DNA of 58,983 nt from an uncultured Muribaculaceae bacterium (GCA_910583775.1 CAJTYD010000007.1:1-58983); one strand, 5' to 3'; numbered from the stretch's first letter, positions 42,414 through 52,686 are shown. Numbers and translations: made by a program. Notes: generated by a model not told the origin, from the letters alone.

Positions 42414-45400
42414 ATGGAACTTAAAGAAGCCGACAGGCTGTTTGCCACCCCGGCGCGGGTAAAGGCGCTCGAACGCCTTCTCAACGACAAGGAAATAAAA
42501 CGCATCGCGCTTTCCGGACTCGAGGGGAGCGCGCTTGCGATGCTCCTCTCCGGCACCGGGCAGCAGGACACCCCCATACTCATAATAGCCGACGACATAG
42601 ATGCCGCCGGCTATATTTATCACGACCTCTGCCAGATCTGCGGCGACGACGCTGCCGTGATCTTCCCCAGCGGCTACAAACGTGACATCAAATACGGCCA
42701 GCCGGATCCGCCATCGATGATCCTGCGCGCCGAGACACTCGACGCCCTCTCCGGCAATAAAAGGAACATCCGCTTTGTAGTGACATGCCCCGAGGCACTG
42801 GCTGAGAAAGTGGCCGACGCCGGGACACTGGCCGACAGTTCCATACGTCTCAAGACCGGAGACCGCATCGTCATGACCGACCTGCTCATGCAGTTGCGCG
42901 AGCTCGGATTCCGCGAAACCGAATACGTCTACGAACCGGGACAGTTCGCACGCCGAGGCTCCATTCTCGACGTCTATTCCTTCTCTGCCGAACTCCCCTT
43001 CCGTATCGACTTCTTCGACGACGAGATCGACTCGCTGCGCAGCTTCAACGTCGAGACGCAGCTCAGCGAGAAGAAACAGCAGGAGATATCGTTAATACCC
43101 CCGTCGGCCGCCGACACCGGTTCCAAAGGGATAAACCTTCTGGAATTCGTCGACGCCGCCACGCCGGTCTTCTGCCAGTCGCCCGGATATGTGGCCGACC
43201 GGGTGAAGGCCGTCTGCTCCGAACAGTTTTCCGACTCAGCCGTCATCGCCGATGAAGGCGACGCCAAGGCGATGGAGAAGCTCGTCGACCCCGAAAGCTT
43301 CGCCAGACGCTTCAGCGAGATGAAAATATTAAAATACGGCCATTCGGGCAGCGACGAGACCACCTTCCGCGCCGAGGCAAAGATGGAGTTCGACTGCGGT
43401 CCCCAGACCCTATATCACAAGAACTTCGAACTCATCTCCGAAAGTTTCACCAATTTCCTGCGCGACGGTTACCGGATTCTCATCCTTTCCGACTCTCCCT
43501 ATCAGGCCGAACGCCTCCGGAGCATCTTCGAGGACCGCGGCGACAAGATAGAATTCACCGCCGTCGACCGCACCATCCACGAAGGATTCGTGGACCACGA
43601 CACGAAAATATGCTTCTTCACCGACCATCAGATCTTCGACCGTTTCCATAAATACAACCTCAAGAGCGACCGCGCCCGCGGCGGTAAACTCGCCCTCTCG
43701 CTGCGCGAGCTCAACCAGATCGAACCCGGCGACTTCATCGTGCATATCGACCACGGCATCGGCCGCTTCGGAGGTCTGGTGCGCACCGACGTCAACGGCA
43801 CTCCCCAGGAGATGATCAAGCTTCTCTATCAGAACGACGACATAATCCTGGTCAGCATCCACGCCCTCCACAAGCTTTCCAAATACCGCGGCAAGGAGGG
43901 AGAGGCACCGCGCGTCAACAAGCTCGGCTCCGGAGCCTGGAACAAGCTCAAGGAGCGCACCAAAACCAAAGTCAAGGACATAGCCCGTGACCTTATCCGT
44001 CTCTACGCCGCGCGCAAGGAGGAGAAGGGACACGCCTTCGCCCCCGACTCTTACCTGCAGCAGGAGCTCGAGGCAAGCTTCATATACGAAGACACCCCCG
44101 ACCAGCTCAAGGCCACGCAGGCCGTGAAGGCCGACATGGAATCGCCCAAGCCGATGGACCGTCTCATCTGCGGCGACGTAGGCTTCGGCAAAACCGAAAT
44201 CGCCATCCGCGCCGCCTTCAAGGCCGCCGCCGACGGCAAGCAGACCGCCGTGCTCGTTCCCACCACCGTGCTCGCCATGCAGCATTACCGCACGTTCTCC
44301 TCGCGACTCAAGGATCTCCCCGTCAGGGTCGACTTCATCTCCCGCGCACGCAAGCCCAAGGAGATAAAGCAGATTCTCGAAGACCTCGAGGCCGGAAAGA
44401 TCGACATCCTTATCGGGACCCATAAGATAATCGGCAAATCCGTGAAATTCAAGGACCTCGGGCTTCTGGTCATAGACGAGGAACAGAAATTCGGCGTCGC
44501 CGTCAAGGAGAAGCTCAAGCAGCTGAAGGTGAACGTCGACACGCTGACCATGAGCGCTACTCCTATTCCGCGTACTCTCCAGTTCTCTCTCATGGGGGCA
44601 CGCGACCTCAGCTCGCTCAACACTCCGCCGGCAAACCGCCATCCGATCGTGACAAACGTCAGCGGCTTCGACGATGAAGTCATTAAGGAGGCCGTCAATT
44701 TCGAGATCAGCCGCAACGGCCAGGTCTTCTTCATCTCCAACCGCATCGAGAACCTCGCCACCATCGAGAACACTCTTCGCCGCGTGGCTCCCGGCATCCG
44801 TATCGTCACGGCTCACGGCCAGATGCCTCCGGAAAAATTAGAGAAGGCGATTCTCGATTTCGCCGCCCACGACTACGACGTGCTCCTTTCCACGACCATC
44901 GTGGAGAACGGCATCGACATGCCGAACGTCAACACCATCATCGTCAACAACGCCCAGAACTTCGGTCTCAGCGAGCTGCATCAGCTGCGCGGCCGCGTGG
45001 GCCGAGGAAGCCGCAAGGCATTCTGCTACCTGCTCGTGCCCCCGGGACTGCCGCTCACGCCCGTGGCGCGCCGGCGCCTCCAGGCAATCGAGAGCTTCAG
45101 CGACCTCGGCGCCGGAATCCATATAGCCATGCAGGACCTCGACATCCGCGGTGCCGGAAACCTCCTCGGCGCCGAACAGAGCGGATTCATCGCCGACCTC
45201 GGATACGAGGCATACCAGCGTATACTCAAGGAATCCGTAATCGAGCTGAAGACCGAGGAATTCGGCGATACCTTCACCGACCTCAGCGCCGGAGCCGAGG
45301 AGGAATTCTCGGCCGACTGCACCATCGAGAGCGACCTCGAGCTGAGGCTCCCCGCAGAATATGTGCCTCAGGAAAACGAGCGAATCACCCTTTACCGACG

Positions 45401-45773
45401 CCTCGACAATATGGAGAATACCGAAGGCATCGAGGAATTCAAGTCGGAGCTTCGCGACCGCTTCGGCGAAATCCCGCACACCACACAGGAACTCATTCTC
45501 GTCGTGCCGCTGCGACTCGCTGCAAAACGACTCGGAATCGAGCGCCTCGTGCTCAAGGGGGGCAAGATGAGGGGCTATTTCGTAGGCGCCGACAACAAGG
45601 CGTATTATAATTCGAGTGCCTTCGGACGCGTGCTCTCATATCTGCAGAAAAACCCGCGGCGCACAAACCTCAAGGAGATAAACGGACGCAACCTGATCGT
45701 GATCGACAATGTACCCACCGTCGACGAGGCCCTCGCCATCCTCTCGGCAATGGGAAGCTCCACGCCGGTATAA
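42414..45773 (+). CDS. mfd: Transcription-repair coupling factor
   Basis: It removes stalled RNA polymerase and recruits UvrA. The 1119-aa protein has the UvrB-like N-terminal modules, the RNA-polymerase interaction domain (ELNQIEPGDFIVHIDHGIGRFGGLV, about residues 435-460), the SF2 helicase with Walker A GDVGFGKTEIA, DEEQ box in VIDEEQKFGV, GRVGRG motif VI and the C-terminal TRCF domain. Length is typical for Bacteroidetes. Its end overlaps the leader of tex, whose promoter lies beyond the stop. Confidence 0.97.
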   Translation: MELKEADRLFATPARVKALERLLNDKEIKRIALSGLEGSALAMLLSGTGQQDTPILIIADDIDAAGYIYHDLCQICGDDAAVIFPSGYKRDIKYGQPDPPSMILRAETLDALSGNKRNIRFVVTCPEALAEKVADAGTLADSSIRLKTGDRIVMTDLLMQLRELGFRETEYVYEPGQFARRGSILDVYSFSAELPFRIDFFDDEIDSLRSFNVETQLSEKKQQEISLIPPSAADTGSKGINLLEFVDAATPVFCQSPGYVADRVKAVCSEQFSDSAVIADEGDAKAMEKLVDPESFARRFSEMKILKYGHSGSDETTFRAEAKMEFDCGPQTLYHKNFELISESFTNFLRDGYRILILSDSPYQAERLRSIFEDRGDKIEFTAVDRTIHEGFVDHDTKICFFTDHQIFDRFHKYNLKSDRARGGKLALSLRELNQIEPGDFIVHIDHGIGRFGGLVRTDVNGTPQEMIKLLYQNDDIILVSIHALHKLSKYRGKEGEAPRVNKLGSGAWNKLKERTKTKVKDIARDLIRLYAARKEEKGHAFAPDSYLQQELEASFIYEDTPDQLKATQAVKADMESPKPMDRLICGDVGFGKTEIAIRAAFKAAADGKQTAVLVPTTVLAMQHYRTFSSRLKDLPVRVDFISRARKPKEIKQILEDLEAGKIDILIGTHKIIGKSVKFKDLGLLVIDEEQKFGVAVKEKLKQLKVNVDTLTMSATPIPRTLQFSLMGARDLSSLNTPPANRHPIVTNVSGFDDEVIKEAVNFEISRNGQVFFISNRIENLATIENTLRRVAPGIRIVTAHGQMPPEKLEKAILDFAAHDYDVLLSTTIVENGIDMPNVNTIIVNNAQNFGLSELHQLRGRVGRGSRKAFCYLLVPPGLPLTPVARRRLQAIESFSDLGAGIHIAMQDLDIRGAGNLLGAEQSGFIADLGYEAYQRILKESVIELKTEEFGDTFTDLSAGAEEEFSADCTIESDLELRLPAEYVPQENERITLYRRLDNMENTEGIEEFKSELRDRFGEIPHTTQELILVVPLRLAAKRLGIERLVLKGGKMRGYFVGADNKAYYNSSAFGRVLSYLQKNPRRTNLKEINGRNLIVIDNVPTVDEALAILSAMGSSTPV

Positions 45774-45840
45774 CGCCATGCCTTACGGCATAATAAGCAA
45801 ATTTTCTTTCTCCGATAATGGTTTCTTAAGGAATTTTAGT

Positions 45841-45848
45841 TATATTTG
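45841..45848 (+). promoter_or_regulatory. tex -7 box
   Basis: TATATTTG matches TAnnTTTG; the -33 match is poor. It supports translation start at 45883 rather than further upstream. Confidence 0.5.
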
Positions 45849-45882
45849 CGCATCTTTTGGCATGCAACAAGTAAACACCTTT

Positions 45883-48021
45883 ATGGAGAAAGACATTTTT
45901 GCTAATATTATTTCCGGAATACTTCAGTTAGACATTAAGAACGTCACTAATACTATCTCCCTTATCGACGAGGGTTGCACCATTCCATTTATGAGCCGGT
46001 ACAGAAAGGAACGTACCGGTGGGCTCGATGAAGTCCAGATCGGTGACATAAGCGACCTTTACGAAAAATTCCGCGAGATGTCGAAACGCAAGGAAACCAT
46101 CCTTCATACCATCTCCGAGCTCGGCAAACTCACTCCCGAGCTCGAGGCCCGTGTCAATAACTGCTGGGATTCCACGGAACTCGAGGATATCTATCTCCCT
46201 TATCGGCCGAAACGGCGCACCAAGGCGCAGTTAGCCCGCGAAAACGGTCTCGAGCCTCTCGCGCTCCTGATCATGGCGCAGAACACTCCGCGCCCCGAAC
46301 TGGAGGCGGCGAAATTCGCCAAAGGGAACGTGAAGACCACGGCCGACGCCATCCGCGGCGCCCAGGACATCATCGCCGAGATGGTGAGCGAAGACCAGAA
46401 GTCGCGCAACCTGATGCGCGCCGCATACCGCCGCGACGCGATGATCTTCTCAAAAGTTGCCAAAGGCAAGGATTTCGAAGAGGGATCCGCAAAATATTCC
46501 GACTACTTTGATTTCAGCGAACCGCTGAACCGCTGCACCTCCCACCGCTACCTCGCCATGCGGCGCGGCGAGGAAGAGGGCGTGCTTCGCGTCTCCATAG
46601 GTCCTGACAACGACCGCGCGCTCGACAGGCTCAAGCGCAATTACCTGCGTGGCGAAGGCATCTGCACGGCCATCGTCAACGAGGCAGTGGAGGATGCATA
46701 CAACCGCCTCCTCACCCCCTCCATATCCAATGAATTCGCTGCCGACTGCAAGTCGCGCTCCGACGACGAGGCTATCGCCGTTTTCGGCGAGAACCTGCGC
46801 CAGCTCCTGCTCTCCGCGCCGTTGGGACAGAAGAGGGTGATGGGCATCGACCCCGGATTCCGCACAGGCTGCAAGGTGGTGTGTCTTGATGAGCAGGGCC
46901 AGCTCCTGCATCATGAGGCCATCTTCCCCCATCCTCCCGTTCACCGCACCGGAGAAGCGGAGGCAGCCTTGCGCGACATGACTGAGAAATACCGGATCGA
47001 GGCCATCGCCATAGGAAACGGCACGGCAAGCCGCGAGACGGAGCGTTTCGTAAAAGGTCTGCATCTGGAGAGCGACCCGCAGATCTTCGTGGTGAGTGAG
47101 GACGGCGCCTCCATCTATTCAGCCTCGAAGACCGCCCGCGAAGAATTCCCGCGCGAGGACGTGACGGTGAGGGGCGCCGTCAGCATCGGACGCCGCCTGA
47201 TGGACCCTCTCGCCGAACTGGTGAAGATCGACCCAAAGAGTATCGGCGTGGGGCAATATCAGCATGACGTCGACCAGAGCAAGCTGAAGAAGCGCCTCGA
47301 CGCCACCGTGGAGAGCTGCGTGAACCTTGTCGGCGTGAACCTGAACACGGCGAGCGTCCATCTGCTCCAGTACGTGAGCGGTCTGGGGGCCACGCTTGCG
47401 CGCAACATCGTGAAATACCGCTCGGCCAACGGCCCCTTCACCGACCGGGCTCAGCTGCTGAAAGTACCTCGGCTCGGCCCGGCGGCCTTCCGCCAGTGTG
47501 CCGGCTTCCTGCGCATCTCCGGAGCCGCGAATCCTCTCGACAACAGCTCGGTGCATCCCGAAAGCTATGGGGTAGTCGAAAAAATGGCCGCCGACTGCGG
47601 CTGCACGGTGGCCGAACTGATGGCCGACCGCGCGAAACGCGATTCAATCGTGCTTGAGAATTATGTGGACGGCGAAACCGGAATGCCCACACTCGTCGAC
47701 ATCATGAAGGAGCTCGAGAAACCTGGACGCGACCCCCGGAACGAGATCGAGGAATTCGCCTTCGCCGAAGGCATAGAACAGATCGAAGACCTTCAGATTG
47801 GAATGGTGCTTCCCGGCATCGTGAGCAACATCACCAATTTCGGCGCGTTTGTCGACATAGGCGTGCATCAGGACGGTCTGGTGCATATCTCGAAACTCAC
47901 CGACCGGTTCGTCTCCGACCCGATGCAGGTTGTACACCTCCACCAGCACGTGATGGTGCGCGTGATCGACGTCGACCTGCGCCGTCGCCGCATCGCCCTC
48001 TCCATGCGCGACATTGACTGA
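45883..48021 (+). CDS. tex: Tex-family S1 RNA-binding protein
   Basis: The 712-aa nucleic-acid-binding protein has the N-terminal Tex domain, a YqgF-like fold (VMGIDPGFRTGCKVVCLDEQG), helix-hairpin-helix motifs (SGLGATLARNIVKYRSANGPF, KVPRLGPAAFRQCAGFLR) and a C-terminal S1 domain (IGMVLPGIVSNITNFGAFVDIGVHQDGLVHISKL). The Met at 45883 (MEKDIFANI) is preferred over 45862, which lies right at the predicted transcript start. It is a conserved accessory factor of transcription and toxin expression in other bacteria. Confidence 0.94.
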   Translation: MEKDIFANIISGILQLDIKNVTNTISLIDEGCTIPFMSRYRKERTGGLDEVQIGDISDLYEKFREMSKRKETILHTISELGKLTPELEARVNNCWDSTELEDIYLPYRPKRRTKAQLARENGLEPLALLIMAQNTPRPELEAAKFAKGNVKTTADAIRGAQDIIAEMVSEDQKSRNLMRAAYRRDAMIFSKVAKGKDFEEGSAKYSDYFDFSEPLNRCTSHRYLAMRRGEEEGVLRVSIGPDNDRALDRLKRNYLRGEGICTAIVNEAVEDAYNRLLTPSISNEFAADCKSRSDDEAIAVFGENLRQLLLSAPLGQKRVMGIDPGFRTGCKVVCLDEQGQLLHHEAIFPHPPVHRTGEAEAALRDMTEKYRIEAIAIGNGTASRETERFVKGLHLESDPQIFVVSEDGASIYSASKTAREEFPREDVTVRGAVSIGRRLMDPLAELVKIDPKSIGVGQYQHDVDQSKLKKRLDATVESCVNLVGVNLNTASVHLLQYVSGLGATLARNIVKYRSANGPFTDRAQLLKVPRLGPAAFRQCAGFLRISGAANPLDNSSVHPESYGVVEKMAADCGCTVAELMADRAKRDSIVLENYVDGETGMPTLVDIMKELEKPGRDPRNEIEEFAFAEGIEQIEDLQIGMVLPGIVSNITNFGAFVDIGVHQDGLVHISKLTDRFVSDPMQVVHLHQHVMVRVIDVDLRRRRIALSMRDID

Positions 48022-48036
48022 GTTTCCCCGCGAAGT

Positions 48037-48062
48037 CTAATTCAACAATCAACATTCGAATT
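48037..48062. repeat. Degenerate AATTCAACATTC repeat
   Basis: A short degenerate match (AATTCAACAATCAACATTC) to the arms of the 49522-49669 palindrome, between convergent tex and pgeF. Confidence 0.45.
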
Positions 48063-48706
48063 TATCCCAGCAGACGGACGGCGGATATGAGGCGCCGGGA
48101 CGTGCCCGGGGTGCGCCGCCATGAGGGATAGGCGTAAGTATTGCCTGCACGCGTATGGAGCGTGCAGTGGCCGAGCGTGCAGATATTGCCGGGCATGACT
48201 CCGGCGCTTTCCAAGTCCTCGGCATTCAGCCGGGCAAGGTCAAGGTGGTCGTCGCGATCTATGCGCCGGAATCCCGCCATGCGAAAATCAGTCACCAGAT
48301 CTTTAGAAACCTCGTAACATTCTCCGCATACCGACGGCCCGAGAAACACCTTGATCCGGGCTCCCTCCGCCCCGCTTTCCTTAAGCATCTGCACCGCCTT
48401 GCGGGCGATATGGGCGATTGTGCCGCGCCAGCCGGCATGAACGGCCGCCACTGCCCTGATATCCGGGGCATAGAGCAACACCGGCTGACAGTCGGCTGTG
48501 CGCACACCGACAGCGATACCGGGGTCAAAGCTGATCAGACCGTCGGTTTCCGGAAATTCTTCCGCAAGATCGCGGACAATACCGATGTTGGCGGTATGCG
48601 TCTGCCGGGGCAGTTTCAGATCCACACCCTCGGGCAATGTTATCTCATTGTCGGAGAGGCCGGTCACGATAACCTCCGTCCCCTTCCATATTTCATATTT
48701 CTTCAT
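48062..48706 (-). CDS. pgeF: Peptidoglycan editing factor PgeF
   Basis: The 214-aa protein of the former polyphenol-oxidase (DUF152/YfiH) family hydrolyses mis-incorporated UDP-MurNAc-L-Ser type precursors. Its zinc site appears in QTHTANI, VHAGWRGT, and CGECYEV, with the C-terminal HTRAGNTYAYPSWRR signature. Start chosen at MKKYEIWKG (48706). It converges with tex and diverges from the small gene at 48820. Confidence 0.9.
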   Translation of the reverse strand: MKKYEIWKGTEVIVTGLSDNEITLPEGVDLKLPRQTHTANIGIVRDLAEEFPETDGLISFDPGIAVGVRTADCQPVLLYAPDIRAVAAVHAGWRGTIAHIARKAVQMLKESGAEGARIKVFLGPSVCGECYEVSKDLVTDFRMAGFRRIDRDDHLDLARLNAEDLESAGVMPGNICTLGHCTLHTRAGNTYAYPSWRRTPGTSRRLISAVRLLG

Positions 48707-48819
48707 GGTATGCAAATTTAATCATAAATCGGGGGATATTACATGGATATTTGAGGAAATCAATTGTCTCCAAAATTTGTTATTAAGATTATACAATAGA
48801 AATTATAAAAGAAATAACT

Positions 48820-49068
48820 ATGGAGACGAACAGAATCAGAAAAGGAGAGAAAGTGGTGGTGGAGATCTATGAGAACGCCACGAAAGTAGGATCGTATCAG
48901 ACAACCGACGCACACGATATAGAAGAGGCTATCCGCGAGGCATACCGTTCCTCCGACCGTTATGCCGACCCTATGCAGGACTATGTGTTCAAGGTCACCG
49001 ATTCCACGACGGGCACCGAATCGCGCTACCGCATCAACGCCCACGGCAACGTCAAATTAATCGTATAG
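48820..49068 (+). CDS. Hypothetical protein, 82 aa
   Basis: A small basic-acidic beta-rich protein (KGEKVVVEIYENATKVGSY, QDYVFKVTDSTTGTESRYRINAHGNVKLIV). No family recognised. It lies about 70 bp before the DUF805 gene on the same strand, so the two may be co-transcribed. Confidence 0.75.
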   Translation: METNRIRKGEKVVVEIYENATKVGSYQTTDAHDIEEAIREAYRSSDRYADPMQDYVFKVTDSTTGTESRYRINAHGNVKLIV

Positions 49069-49137
49069 CCGCATTCTTTATTGTTAAAAGATCAGACTAA
49101 ACAGATCCCTTTAAATAATTTTTATCAGCAACAGTTT

Positions 49138-49518
49138 ATGTATCAAAGACAAGTATCTTTCGGGGAGGCCGTCAACCGGGCCATCGCGCAGAATTACTGC
49201 AACTTCTCAGGACGCTCGTCGCGTTCGGAATACTGGTGGTACGTACTCTTCACAGCCATTATCAGTTGCGGAGTGTCGCTTATTTTTTCGGGAAACCAGA
49301 CCACAATGAGCATTATCAGCGGAATAGTGAATCTGGTGTTGCTGCTTCCCGGACTCGGGCTATGCGTACGCAGACTCCATGACACCAACCGCTCAGGATG
49401 GTGGATCCTCATCGGCTTCATTCCCGTTGTAGGATGGATCCTGCTTATCGTCTGGTTCTGCCAGGACAGTCAGCGCGGCCCCAATCAATACGGACCGGAG
49501 CCCAACCTCGTCGCTTAA
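49138..49518 (+). CDS. DUF805 inner-membrane protein
   Basis: The 126-aa protein has the DUF805 pattern: VNRAIAQNYCNFSGRSSRSEYWWYVLF, four hydrophobic helices, and the loop VRRLHDTNRSGWW. It ends in a typical GPNQYG tail. Function unknown. Start at the ATG 49138; a TTG codon 57 nt upstream in frame is less likely. Confidence 0.92.
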   Translation: MYQRQVSFGEAVNRAIAQNYCNFSGRSSRSEYWWYVLFTAIISCGVSLIFSGNQTTMSIISGIVNLVLLLPGLGLCVRRLHDTNRSGWWILIGFIPVVGWILLIVWFCQDSQRGPNQYGPEPNLVA

Positions 49519-49521
49519 ATA

Positions 49522-49669
49522 ATTTTGAATGTTGAATGTTGAATTGGGCTGACGCCAAAGCAATTATCGGGATTTATCGTGGTTAATCATGATTAATCGA
49601 GACTAATCCCGATAAATCCAACTACGCGCGTCAGCCCAATTCAACATTCAAAATTCAACATTCAAAATT
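49522..49669. repeat. Complete palindromic repeat between convergent genes
   Basis: GTTGAATTGGGCTGACGC (49538-49555) pairs perfectly with 49628-49645. Inside, 49564-49574 pairs with 49605-49615 (11 bp) around the 14-bp palindrome TTAATCATGATTAA (49583-49596). Outer TTGAATG units pair further. Half-copies are at 8303-8346 and 48037-48062. It can act as a bidirectional terminator between DUF805 and proC. Confidence 0.85.
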
Positions 49670-49670
49670 A

Positions 49671-50447
49671 TCAAAGCCTTGCGGCGGCGAGCAGGCCGTC
49701 GATGACGGCGGCAGTGAAGCCGGCCCGCTCCATGGCGTTAAGCCCTTTGATGGTTATGCCACCGGGCGTGGTTACCTTGTCGATCTCCGTTTCCGGATGC
49801 GAGCCAGGAACCTCCAGCAACTTCACTACCCCTTTCAGGGTCTGCGCTACAAAATCTTTCGCTTCGGCAGCCCGGAACCCGAGTTCCACACCTCCTTCGC
49901 AGGCCGCCCTCACATAGCGCATTGCGAACGCCGTGCCGCACGACGCGAGCGCCATCGCTCCCGCAAGCCGGTTCTCCGGGATCACGCTCACCCGCCCCAA
50001 CGCCGCGAATATCTTCTCGGCCAACGGGAATTCTCCGTTTACAGCCACAAGAAACGTCATCGATTCCCGGACCGCCATAGCGGTATTAGGCATCGAAATA
50101 GAAAGTCTGGCCGGCAACCGCTCGCCGAACCAGGAGGCGAGCTCCTCCGATTTCACTCCCGCCACGATGGCGCACACCTCCTGCCGCTCTATGTCGAGGG
50201 CCGGAGCTATCTGCCTCACTACTCCCGGCAAGATCCAGGGCTTAACGGCAAGCACGACGATATCTGCGCCATCGAGCGCCCGCACGTTGTCGGTCGTTAC
50301 CGATACCCCTTTCCGTTGCATATCCGACACCTTCTCCGGATGTGGGGTCGAAACAACTATATCCGAGGCACAGACCGCGCCTCCCTCTATAAGGCCGCGA
50401 ACAACGCCGCCTCCCATGGCTCCTCCGCCAATTATTGCAATCTTCAT
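49671..50447 (-). CDS. proC: Pyrroline-5-carboxylate reductase
   Basis: It catalyses the last step of proline synthesis, NAD(P)H-dependent. The 258-aa protein has the N-terminal GGGAMGGGVVRG (7-18), a VVLAVKPW segment, and the C-terminal PGGITIKGLNAMERAG motif. It is monocistronic. A -7 box lies 23 bp upstream. Confidence 0.96.
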   Translation of the reverse strand: MKIAIIGGGAMGGGVVRGLIEGGAVCASDIVVSTPHPEKVSDMQRKGVSVTTDNVRALDGADIVVLAVKPWILPGVVRQIAPALDIERQEVCAIVAGVKSEELASWFGERLPARLSISMPNTAMAVRESMTFLVAVNGEFPLAEKIFAALGRVSVIPENRLAGAMALASCGTAFAMRYVRAACEGGVELGFRAAEAKDFVAQTLKGVVKLLEVPGSHPETEIDKVTTPGGITIKGLNAMERAGFTAAVIDGLLAAARL

Positions 50448-50469
50448 ATCATTAAAATAAAATTAAACA

Positions 50470-50477
50470 CAAAATTA
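50470..50477 (-). promoter_or_regulatory. proC -7 box
   Basis: TAATTTTG on the minus strand; a -33 match was not seen. Confidence 0.4.
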
Positions 50478-50577
50478 GGAATTTTCGCGGATTTTAGAGG
50501 AGTTTTGAGTATATTCGCAGGTAGAATGCGGTAATCCGTACCGTTAGCTTAACAAATATAATTCAACCAGCAGTTTT

Positions 50578-52686
50578 ATGAAAAGATCAGTATTAGCTTT
50601 GCTGCCTGTCTCGCTTATAGTGATGGCCGCGGGATGCTCCTCCACTCCGGAAGGAGAACAGACCGTCAAGTCGCCCGACGGCCAGGTAGTGGTGAATTTC
50701 AACCTCACAAAATCGGGGCAGCCCGAATATTCGATGGTATATAAAGGCGACACCATCGTTCGCCCCTCCACAATGGGGTTCCGCCTCAAGGAGGGCAAGA
50801 ACCTTACCGACGGCTTCAGGCTCGTATCGGTGACCACCGAGGATGCCGACGAAGTCTGGAAACCGGTATGGGGAGAGAACGACTCCATCCGCAACCGCTA
50901 CAACTCGATGACCGTAGCCCTCGAACAGGGCGACCGGAAGATGAACATCGAATTCCGCCTCTTCGACAACGGCATGGGATTCCGCTACATCTTCCCCGAA
51001 CAGAAAACAAAGGAATTCGACATCACCGAGGAGGATTCGAAGATGGCGATGGGTGGCGACTACACTGCATGGTGGATTCCCGGCGACTACGACACGCAGG
51101 AATATGAATATACCAAATCGAAGCTCAGCGAGATCCGCTCCTACTCTACCAAAGAACAGATGGCAAACGTCTCGCAGAACGTCTTCTCGCCCACAGGCGT
51201 ACAGACCTCGCTGATGCTCAAGACCGACAACGGCAAATATCTCAACATCCACGAGGCCGCGCTGGTGAACTATCCGGCCATGCACCTCAACCTCAACGAC
51301 ACCACCATGACCTTCACCTCCTGGCTCACCCCCGGAATCGGCGATGTCAAGGCAGTGGTGAAGACTCCCTTCTCCACTCCCTGGAGAACAGTGACTGTCG
51401 GCGACAAAGCTACCGACATCCTGGCCTCCAACCTCATCTATAACCTCAACGAACCCTGCGCGCTCGACGACACATCCTGGATCAAGCCCGTGAAATACAT
51501 GGGTGTATGGTGGGAGATGATCACCGGAAAGAGCAACTGGTCGTATACCGACGCCGAGAACTTCGATCTCGCCACATTCGACTATTCAGCCGCCAAGCCT
51601 CACGGCAACCACGGCGCCAATAACGAGAACGTGAAGCGATATATCGACTTCGCCGCCGCCAACGGCTTCGACCAGCTCCTCATCGAAGGATGGAACGTAG
51701 GCTGGGAAGACTGGTTCGGCAAACAGAAAGACTACGTTTTCGACTTCGTCACCCCCTATCCAGACTTCGACATCAAGGCTCTCAACGACTACGCCCACTC
51801 CAAAGGCATCAAGCTTATGATGCATCACGAGACCTCAGGCGCAGTAGAGAATTATGAAAAACACATGGACGCGGCCTACGACCTGATGAACAAATACGGC
51901 TATAACGCGGTGAAGAGCGGCTATGTGGGCAACTTCCTCCCCAAAGGAGAGCACCACTACAGCCAATGGGCCGTGAACCACTATCTTAACGCCGTCAAGA
52001 AAGCCGCCGACAAGCATATCATGGTCAACGCCCACGAGGCCGTGCGTCCCACAGGCCTTGCCCGCACATATCCCAACCTCATCGGCAACGAGAGCGCCAT
52101 GGGAACGGAATACCAGAACATGAGCCCGGCGCATGTGACCATCCTCCCGTTCACCCGCCTGCAGGGTGGCCCGATGGACTTCACACCCGGCATCTTCGAG
52201 ATGGACCTCAGCAAGGTCAACCCCAACAACAAAGAGCACAAACGCGCCACAATCGCCAACCAGCTCGCCCTTTACGTCACGATGTACTCGCCTCTCCAGA
52301 TGGCGGCCGACCTTCCCGAAAACTACGCCAAGAAGATGGACGCATTCCAGTTTATCAAGGACGTGCCCGTCGACTGGAGCGAGACGAAATATATCGACGC
52401 CGAGCCGGGTGAGTTTATCGTCGCAGCACGCCGCGAGAAAAACAAGCCCAACTGGTTTGTGGGCGGCGTGACAAATGCCGAAGGCCGTGACTTCAGCCTG
52501 AGGCTCGACTTCCTCACCCCGGGCAAGACATACAAGGCCACCATCTACGCCGATGCTGAAAACGCCCACTATGACACCAACCCCGCCGCCTATAAGATCA
52601 CGACGCGCGACGTCACCGCCACCGACGTGCTCGATCTCCACATGGCTCCCGGCGGAGGATTCGCCATCTCGCTCATTCAGAAATAA
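50578..52686 (+). CDS. Glycoside hydrolase family 97 lipoprotein (SusB-like, inverting type)
   Basis: The 702-aa enzyme is exported as a lipoprotein (lipobox MAAGC, Cys20). GH97 features: VKYMGVWWEMITGKSNWSYTDAENF, GFDQLLIEGWNVGWEDW, LMMHHETSG, AVKSGYVG and INAHEAVRPTGLARTYPNLIGNES. Glycine in VKSG where retaining members carry the nucleophile Asp, plus the HHETS and HEAVRPTG glutamates, point to the inverting alpha-glucosidase group typified by SusB. There is no SusC/SusD neighbour, so it is outside a polysaccharide locus. Alpha-1,4-glucan or related oligosaccharide is the likely substrate. Confidence 0.93.
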   Translation: MKRSVLALLPVSLIVMAAGCSSTPEGEQTVKSPDGQVVVNFNLTKSGQPEYSMVYKGDTIVRPSTMGFRLKEGKNLTDGFRLVSVTTEDADEVWKPVWGENDSIRNRYNSMTVALEQGDRKMNIEFRLFDNGMGFRYIFPEQKTKEFDITEEDSKMAMGGDYTAWWIPGDYDTQEYEYTKSKLSEIRSYSTKEQMANVSQNVFSPTGVQTSLMLKTDNGKYLNIHEAALVNYPAMHLNLNDTTMTFTSWLTPGIGDVKAVVKTPFSTPWRTVTVGDKATDILASNLIYNLNEPCALDDTSWIKPVKYMGVWWEMITGKSNWSYTDAENFDLATFDYSAAKPHGNHGANNENVKRYIDFAAANGFDQLLIEGWNVGWEDWFGKQKDYVFDFVTPYPDFDIKALNDYAHSKGIKLMMHHETSGAVENYEKHMDAAYDLMNKYGYNAVKSGYVGNFLPKGEHHYSQWAVNHYLNAVKKAADKHIMVNAHEAVRPTGLARTYPNLIGNESAMGTEYQNMSPAHVTILPFTRLQGGPMDFTPGIFEMDLSKVNPNNKEHKRATIANQLALYVTMYSPLQMAADLPENYAKKMDAFQFIKDVPVDWSETKYIDAEPGEFIVAARREKNKPNWFVGGVTNAEGRDFSLRLDFLTPGKTYKATIYADAENAHYDTNPAAYKITTRDVTATDVLDLHMAPGGGFAISLIQK

